Made by a program: the position numbers and the translations under genes. From NCBI RefSeq assembly GCF_040436345.1, contig NC_133215.1, positions 19,971,306-20,035,305 of the forward strand: a stretch of DNA of 64,000 bases. The letters run 5' to 3'. Numbering within the stretch: position 1 is the stretch's first letter; every line of letters starts with the position of its first letter. Under the pieces are notes generated by a model. It had not been told where the DNA came from. It saw only the letters and a list, made by a program, of their open reading frames with translations, and ran no database searches. Positions 58,487-64,000 of the stretch are shown here, in pieces. Origin of the DNA: Pagrus major (lineage: Eukaryota; Chordata; Actinopteri; Spariformes; Sparidae).

Positions 58487-60317
58487 TTGACTCAGTTTAG
58501 CACCAAAAGAAAAAACACAGGAAAGGTGCATCCTTCAAAGAGTAACTATTTATATGCTCATTAAATATGGCTTTGTTACTCCATGACACAGACTTTCAAA
58601 TGTTAAGACGTAATGGCCTGTGAGACCTTGAGTTGTGAAAACTACACACAGACATAAAGTGCACACACTCATGCTCCCATTACTATCATCATAACTGTCC
58701 TTCAGCGTGTGCGCGCGCGTGTGTGTGTCTACACGTGTGTAGTTTTATCAAATCTGTTGGCCCTGAGACACTGGACATGACTTTCACATGGCAGAGCACA
58801 TATCGCTAAGGTCAGAAAACACACATACTGTGCACACACATGTATTAGATAAAGTAGTGTGCAGCAATAAATAGTATTGTTGATACCAAGTGGATGATAA
58901 GATCTCAAGGCTCTATGAAGACCTGCCTTTACACTTGTATGTAATCCTCACGTAATTCTGTGTTTACTGACACTATAATGACAATGACGTTGACGATATC
59001 TGCAGAAGAGCTAATCAGTTAACCTGGTTCCAGGATTCTGAATTTCTACTCACATTCACGGTGGTTTTCTGCAACTACAGGTGATAATAAATGACGTTTT
59101 AGATCTAGGTAAGAGAACAAAGATAGCGCCTCAAACACATCCTATTTCCGCACAAAAAGCATTTAAGCTCACCTTCTCCATTTCCTTCACATCTCTCCTC
59201 CCAAACCCCCTTTTCTCCTCCCTTCCATCATCCATCCATCACAACCCCAGTATCCTCTACCCTCATCCCTTCATCCCACTACCCTCTCTCCGGACCCTTA
59301 ATCCATCCCTCCTACATCACCTTAGCTCTCCTCCAACATGCAATAAACTTCTAAATTCGTGAGTTTGTTGGTGTGGTATTTGTTAGTAAATGAATAATAA
59401 TGAGATGAGGTGAAACTAAATCCACCTGATTAACAGGCTACTGGTATATTGGGAGAAAATTGTTTTTGGACGAGTATAAATTGTCCCACATGGAGCAGTT
59501 CACACGTGTCAAAGACTACGATGAATAAGATTTTTGCCAACCAAGCATTTGCATCTGTGCATATACAGTATTTACCAAATACACAAAAAGTAGCTCACAT
59601 CGTTGTTTTAAACTTGGTGAGACATAACAAACCAGGATGTTTCCACTGAAGACATCTCGGCTTGTCCAACGAAGGAAATCACAGGTGTGACCAGTAACGT
59701 TAACGATGGCTCCGTACTTTCACCTGTCCCAGTGAGTCATCTCAGTGGCACAATACCAGAGCCCTGGAACTAGCTCACCTGAATGGAATGCAGCCATCAT
59801 CAATGATGGAAATTCCACCTGTGCTTTTCCTAATATAACAGGGCAAAAAGTCTCCTGTGAAAAAAGGTCTGTTGTCTCTTTTATGAACATCAGATGGAAG
59901 TTTTTTCACTGACGTAGTCCTTCAACTGAGCTGAAAATGTCAACGTAACCAAACTTAAAAGTACCTGACTCTCATGTCTGTTATCAGTCACACAATGTCT
60001 ACAACAAGGAGACAGAAAAGATCTGAGTGAGTCACACATGACTCACTTTGTACTTCATAAGTTGAAGATGAAGTTGATTTTTAAATCATGCATGGAGGTG
60101 CAGCTGGAATTGTTCTGTGTGCATGCACACCCCTGCACGTGCACACAGCACTTTCAGTGTGCCTCTCTGTGGATGTGTTCATAGTTCAGACACAGTGTGG
60201 TGATGGTGGGTGTAGTAGCAGAGTATGTAATCCAGCCGCTATTTCGACATTCCAGGAATACCTCCCTCAGCTCATTCCCGGCTTCTACTAGGAGCCCAGC
60301 AAGGCCCTCCCCCTCTT

Positions 60318-60342
60318 CACACACACACACACACACACACAC
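60318..60342. repeat. (CA)n microsatellite
   Basis: A pure CA run of about twelve units in intergenic sequence. Confidence 0.95.
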
Positions 60343-61161
60343 TTCACAGGGTCCCTTAATGGAAACAATCCCTCTATCTGATTCACCTCTTAAATATTAA
60401 CGTAGCCATGAACCAAAACTCCCTCCATTCATCAGAGTAAAAGCTACTCTCCTCTTCTAATCTGTGAAGTCATAACCACTATTTATATCTTGATCCAAAG
60501 TGAAGTCATGCATGAGATACAGCATGTTTGTTGGGGGAAGATAGGAAAACTGAATCACTTTTCCGAGGAAGGGTACTATTCTCTGTTTGTCTTTTTGGAG
60601 CTACGTAAATCAGCAGGGATAAGAAGATGTAGAAGACTCCCTCCCAGTTAATACATCCGACCTTCCCTTCCTACTAATGATGTTTTGTTTTGCAAATCGT
60701 GTGTTTGCTTTGGAGCAGGAACAGATGCAGCGACTGTGGATACAGATTAACATGATGTTTTATATTTGAATACTCTCGTTCAATACAAAAGCTGCAAGAA
60801 ATCATACGAGGAGAGTTTCTTTGTATATGTGAGGCTGGCAGCTGCTGTGAAAGACTTGCCTCCACCTCATCTCTGTGGGAAACAAAGCTCCAGTATGCAT
60901 CACCCCTCAGTTTACCCACAAAGCCCTGCTGCTACAGAGGGCTCCTCATGTGGTTTGACACAAACAGAGGGTTTCTTTTTGCCTTTTTTGATGTAGTGTA
61001 ATGACGGTTATGTTATCTGTAAGGCGTGACTGTGGGTTTTAATGACATGCTCCACATGTGTGACCAGTGTAAAAGCTGCTTCTTCTTATAGAGACAGCAC
61101 CAGTAAGACGTGAACTGCCTTTGTTCAGTTCATCCAATTCCTTTCAATCATTATCTCTCTT

Positions 61162-61212
61162 ACACACACACACGCACACACACACGCGCACACACACACA
61201 CGCACACACACC
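61162..61212. repeat. imperfect (CA)n tract with CG steps, upstream of ldlr
   Basis: An alternating purine-pyrimidine run with four CACG interruptions, ending 15 bases before the sterol-response-like element. Its structure favours Z-DNA. Confidence 0.9.
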
Positions 61213-61226
61213 GGTTTAGGAGGATG

Positions 61227-61340
61227 GAGGGGTGATGGGAGGACGACACTCAGTGATACAGCACTATATGGCTCCGCCCCCCGGCGGTGCTCACGTCCAT
61301 TTTCAAACATCACACCACTGCTTTAGCCCCGCCCCCCTGT
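61227..61340 (+). promoter_or_regulatory. ldlr: ldlr proximal promoter: SRE-like element plus two GC boxes
   Basis: On the minus strand, 61227-61236 reads atcacccctc, nine of ten bases matching the human LDLR SRE-1 (ATCACCCCAC), the SREBP-2 site. Two GC boxes (ctccgcccccc at 61272-61282 and ccccgccccc near 61326-61336) follow, as Sp1 sites accompany the SRE in mammals. The cluster lies 230-340 bases before the ATG. Order and spacing are not identical to the human promoter, so function is inferred. Confidence 0.6.
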
Positions 61341-61565
61341 CAGCTTCCTAGAAAATCGTCAGATGTGACTCGGACCTCATAATATTTTGCTGGCACTCTT
61401 TTTACGCACAGCCGCGGCGTGACTCTGCTGTTTGCCCTCTCCGCCTGAACCAGAGCCTTTTTACGCACGGCTTTAAACTGTGCCCACTGTCCTCCTTATA
61501 CCTGCGCTCACAGCTGACTGACTTTTCTTTAGGTGTCAAAAAAGGACAGAGAAGGAGGACAGGAC

Positions 61566-61647
61566 ATGTTTGAGATGTGGAGGGGACTCAGCGGGCTGTC
61601 CACATGCTGGTGTCTGCTGATGCTCGTTCACTTTTGGGCTCAAGCAG
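61566..61647 (+). CDS. ldlr: LDL receptor, signal-peptide exon (3' partial)
   Basis: The ATG at 61566 (a second lies at 61575) starts 27 codons that read as a classical signal peptide: WRGLSG, then a hydrophobic LSTCWCLLMLVHFW core and AQA cleavage region. A strong donor (gcag|gtaaga) ends it in phase 1, the phase at which LDL-receptor class A repeat exons join. The gene lies just downstream of smarca4 on the same strand, as in mammals. No ligand-binding repeat (Cys-rich, SDE motif) occurs in the remaining 2.35 kb, so later exons lie outside the window. Identity rests on synteny, exon phase and promoter rather than on conserved residues, since signal peptides diverge fast. Bases 61533-61565 are in frame but lack an upstream ATG. 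Confidence 0.72.
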
Positions 61648-61660
61648 GTAAGAAACAGAA

Positions 61661-61696
61661 TTTCCTTTCCTTTCCTTTCTTTTCCTTTCCTTTCCT
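61661..61696. repeat. (TTTCC)n pentanucleotide tract
   Basis: About seven TTTCC units, one imperfect, just inside ldlr intron 1. Confidence 0.9.
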
Positions 61697-62257
61697 CTGT
61701 TTCCTCCTTTCTCACCACACAGGGGGATGCTCCAGTCTTTTACATTCTGCGAAGCTGACTTATATTAGTTGCACATATGTAGATATAATATAGTATATTT
61801 CATGTGTAAATGAAAAAATGGGAATGGCACATCTGATTCTGGCGTCATTCGGGCTTTTGGGTTGTTTATATATTACAAATGTAAATGTTTCCATGAGGTC
61901 TTGCGGTGAATCGTAAGAATTTCTTTGAGTGAGGAGCAATATTTGGTTCATTCAGACTTTTACTTTAAATTCTCGTCTTAATTTAGTAATAACAATAACT
62001 CTGACACGCAAATCGATAGTGAAATATGTGATAACGACACAATTTCGGGTAAATGAATGGAATTTACGCACCGCAATTTGATTAGTTCGTTTCGTTGGAG
62101 AAGGCGACCGATCAGCCAATCACGTTCGTCCATTCCGCCGGTTTAAAGTTTCAGGAGGGCGGGACTAACGCAGAAACCGGCGGATGTCATCGAGAAGGGT
62201 GCGGCTAAAACATCAGCGTTTCCATCCTTGTCTCCGCCACACGCTGGAGGAAACGAC

Positions 62258-62452
62258 ATGCAGGAAAAGCGCCAACTGTCAGAAGTAAAAGAGAAAGAGA
62301 GAGTTGAGAAACAAGCAGAATCATCCCTGTTGGAGAGAGAAAATATTAGGTACAAAATCAAGAGGAAGCCAAAGAAAAAAAGAAGGTGTTTTAAGATGCT
62401 TTTTAAAGAAGCACAGTGTTTGACTCCTCTGAGGCAAATACAGCGAATATAG
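62258..62452 (+). CDS. small 64-codon ORF of unknown function (speculative)
   Basis: The ATG at 62258 (purine at -3) opens 64 codons ending in TAG at 62450-62452. The product is very basic and Lys/Arg/Glu-rich (MQEKRQLSEVKEKE start, KRKPKKKRRCF middle). Upstream within 150 bases are a CCAAT box (62116-62120), GC-rich sequence (gagggcgggac) and CpGs. AATAAA at 62468-62473 follows the stop by 16 bases. I do not recognise the protein. It could be a real small single-exon gene, a processed pseudogene fragment, an alternative ldlr promoter with a chance ORF, or noise. Confidence 0.25.
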   Translation: MQEKRQLSEVKEKERVEKQAESSLLERENIRYKIKRKPKKKRRCFKMLFKEAQCLTPLRQIQRI

Positions 62453-63082
62453 GACACCTGTGACCCAAATAAAGAAGTATTTATAGTTCATAGACAGCCA
62501 CTAACAATCAAACAGATCAGAATATCCGCTTGATGTTGTATAAAACAATTCTTAATAAAAATGAATCTAATCTGAGTCTTCTGGGGCCAAATTTAAGGGA
62601 AATGTTTGGACACAAATGAATTAAAATCTGGTAGTTATTTTCATATGTCTACATTATTTGTTGGGGAATGAACCTAATGCCCCGTAAGGCTAACGGTGTG
62701 CTGAGAATTAGGCACCAGGCCCGTTCTGCCAGCTGCTCCAGTAATCCCCCAATAATCTAAACTCTGCTATAAAAGATTTTCAGATTAAAACTTCAGTTTT
62801 CTTCCAGTTCTTGGGGCTCACTTCCAGGCAACAGATCTGCCGGTGTGTGCTAGAATGATATTCATGTGCGCTTTCTTTCTCTTTGTTTAAAGGTCTGGCT
62901 TTGGTTTGTTTAAAGTATTCACTGTCAGTGTTCAGCATACTCCTGAAATGAGGCAAAGCTATGCACTGTAGTGAAGAGGTCTTTGTTTTACATGGGGGAC
63001 TGAACCTCTGGACCGCGGTGACTCATAAAGAAAATCACTGTGGAGTTTCAGCTGTCAATCATTTAGAAACACCTCCACACAA

Positions 63083-63943
63083 TGGCGGAAGAAACATTCA
63101 GATCCGTAGATAATAGTGTGAAAATACTCCATTACAAGTAAAAAGTCCTGCATTTAAAATCCTACATAAGTAAAAGTATCACATGATTACTACTGATGCA
63201 TTTGTATAATTTGGTTGTTATAGTTGCTTGAGGTAGGGATCATTTGAATTCAATCAACGACCGGCTTCCAGCACAACACAGAAGCTCCACGGAGATCCTT
63301 TAAGATTAAAAATAGATAAAAATAAAGTCACAAGACATTAGAGTGGAGAGAGAGAGAGAGCGTCACGCCTTGTTTCCACATCAGTGGAAGTTTTCGAGTC
63401 AACCCGAAGTCAATCTATTCCTACATGAACAGCCGAGATCACCAATGAGCTTGTGAAACTTTTGCGGCAGATTTTGGGCAGACCGTGTGCCCTGTGTGCC
63501 AGAAGATTGTAGTTTGAGAGAAAAAGGTCAACTGCATAGCGAGCTAACACTGTTAGCATGCTAGCTGAGCAACACATAGAGCGTGTGAATGAACAAAATA
63601 TTTCACAAACTGGACATCAGGCAGGACGACCTCCTCACTTACTCGCCTCTCTAAATGCTGCATGGGCATATAAAAACAGAACATAAGCTTCTCTCCCGTT
63701 GTTAGTAGGACTTTGTTAAATTCAGGCTCTTTTTTGCAGTTAAAGAAAAAAATGTAAATTTAAAAAGATCATACTGTAACATTGTGCATGAAACAAAATA
63801 ACTTGTAATTAAAGCTGTCAGATTATAGTAGTGGAGTAAAAGTGTAAAGTAGCATTAAATGGTGACACTCAAGTGAAGTGTAAGTACTTGAAATTCTACA
63901 GTACAGTATTGGAGCAAATGTACAAAGTTGTTTTCCACCACCT
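63083..63943. mobile_element. inverted-ended interspersed repeat split by an insert
   Basis: The left end ('ggcggaagaaacattcagat', 'aaaatactccattacaagta') and right end ('gtagtggagtaaaagtgtaa', 'gttgttttccaccacctg') match the two ends of a common teleost element rich in AAGTA/TACTT motifs, as I recall it. About 550 bases of unrelated sequence (about 63230-63790), including a GA tract and 'gttagcatgctagctg', separate them. Boundaries are approximate. Confidence 0.55.
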
Positions 63944-64000
63944 GCTGCAGAGACGTGCTGGTGTCACAATTTACTCTACATAGTCAACATATAGCTCCCC

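Larger units (their letters stand above)
55871..61160. other. smarca4-ldlr intergenic region
   Basis: About 5.3 kb with no supported gene. It contains an inverted-repeat element (56050-56345), an ATTAATCGATTAATC-family copy (56360-56690), the minus-oriented copy of the 51.4 kb repeat (57075-57245), an (ATA)n tract (58450-58486), a GC/GT alternating tract near 58708-58726 and a CA repeat (60318-60342). Open frames here have no recognisable protein character. Confidence 0.6.
61648..64000 (+). other. ldlr: ldlr intron 1 (incomplete)
   Basis: Starts with gtaaga and runs off the window. It includes a TTTCC pentanucleotide tract (61661-61696), a CpG-richer promoter-like patch with a small ORF (62100-62475) and a split interspersed repeat (63083-63943). 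No LDL-receptor repeat exon was found. Confidence 0.6.

Noticed and set aside
61533..61565. In-frame extension of the ldlr exon upstream of 61566
   Set aside because: The extension begins with GTG, not ATG, and would put a charged stretch before the signal peptide.

Overview
The window is vertebrate nuclear DNA, most likely from a teleost fish and probably a spiny-rayed (percomorph) species. It carries split genes with GT-AG introns, compact vertebrate-type exon structures, CA/GT microsatellites, and many short interspersed repeats of types that are abundant in teleost genomes. The protein calls come from reading exons and recognising families. The taxonomic call and the repeat-family resemblances are inference from memory, not from a search.

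Four genes lie head to tail on the plus strand. (1) 2162-23821: the 3' part of mast1, a microtubule-associated Ser/Thr kinase. It has 20 exons and 1542 visible residues; the first roughly 200 residues lie upstream of the window. (2) 30198-36900: complete atg4d, an autophagy Atg8-processing cysteine protease (10 coding exons, 497 aa), with a probable non-coding first exon near 28.3 kb. (3) 39920-53660: complete smarca4 (BRG1), the SWI/SNF ATPase (33 coding exons, 1652 aa), with a CpG-rich promoter near 39.2 kb and a probable long 3' UTR to about 55.86 kb. (4) 61566-61647: a signal-peptide exon with a phase-1 donor, best read as exon 1 of ldlr (LDL receptor). It lies just downstream of smarca4, as in mammals, behind a promoter with a sterol-response-like element and two GC boxes. 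The rest of ldlr lies beyond the window.

The four genes are not an operon and have separate jobs: neuronal cytoskeletal signalling, autophagy, chromatin remodelling and cholesterol uptake. Their human counterparts all map to 19p13, so the window is a compacted version of a conserved synteny block.

The remaining sequence is introns, UTRs and intergenic DNA with microsatellites, an approximately 80-bp-period minisatellite, inverted-repeat (MITE-like) elements, and several cases where one repeat appears split by another. No rRNA gene, intact tRNA gene, CRISPR array, prokaryotic gene or intact transposase/reverse-transcriptase ORF was found. No wholly new system is evident. The most interesting points are the ldlr promoter, a GC-AG intron and a tandem acceptor in smarca4, a caspase-like site and a splice-site G-quadruplex motif in atg4d, and a small isolated ORF inside ldlr intron 1.
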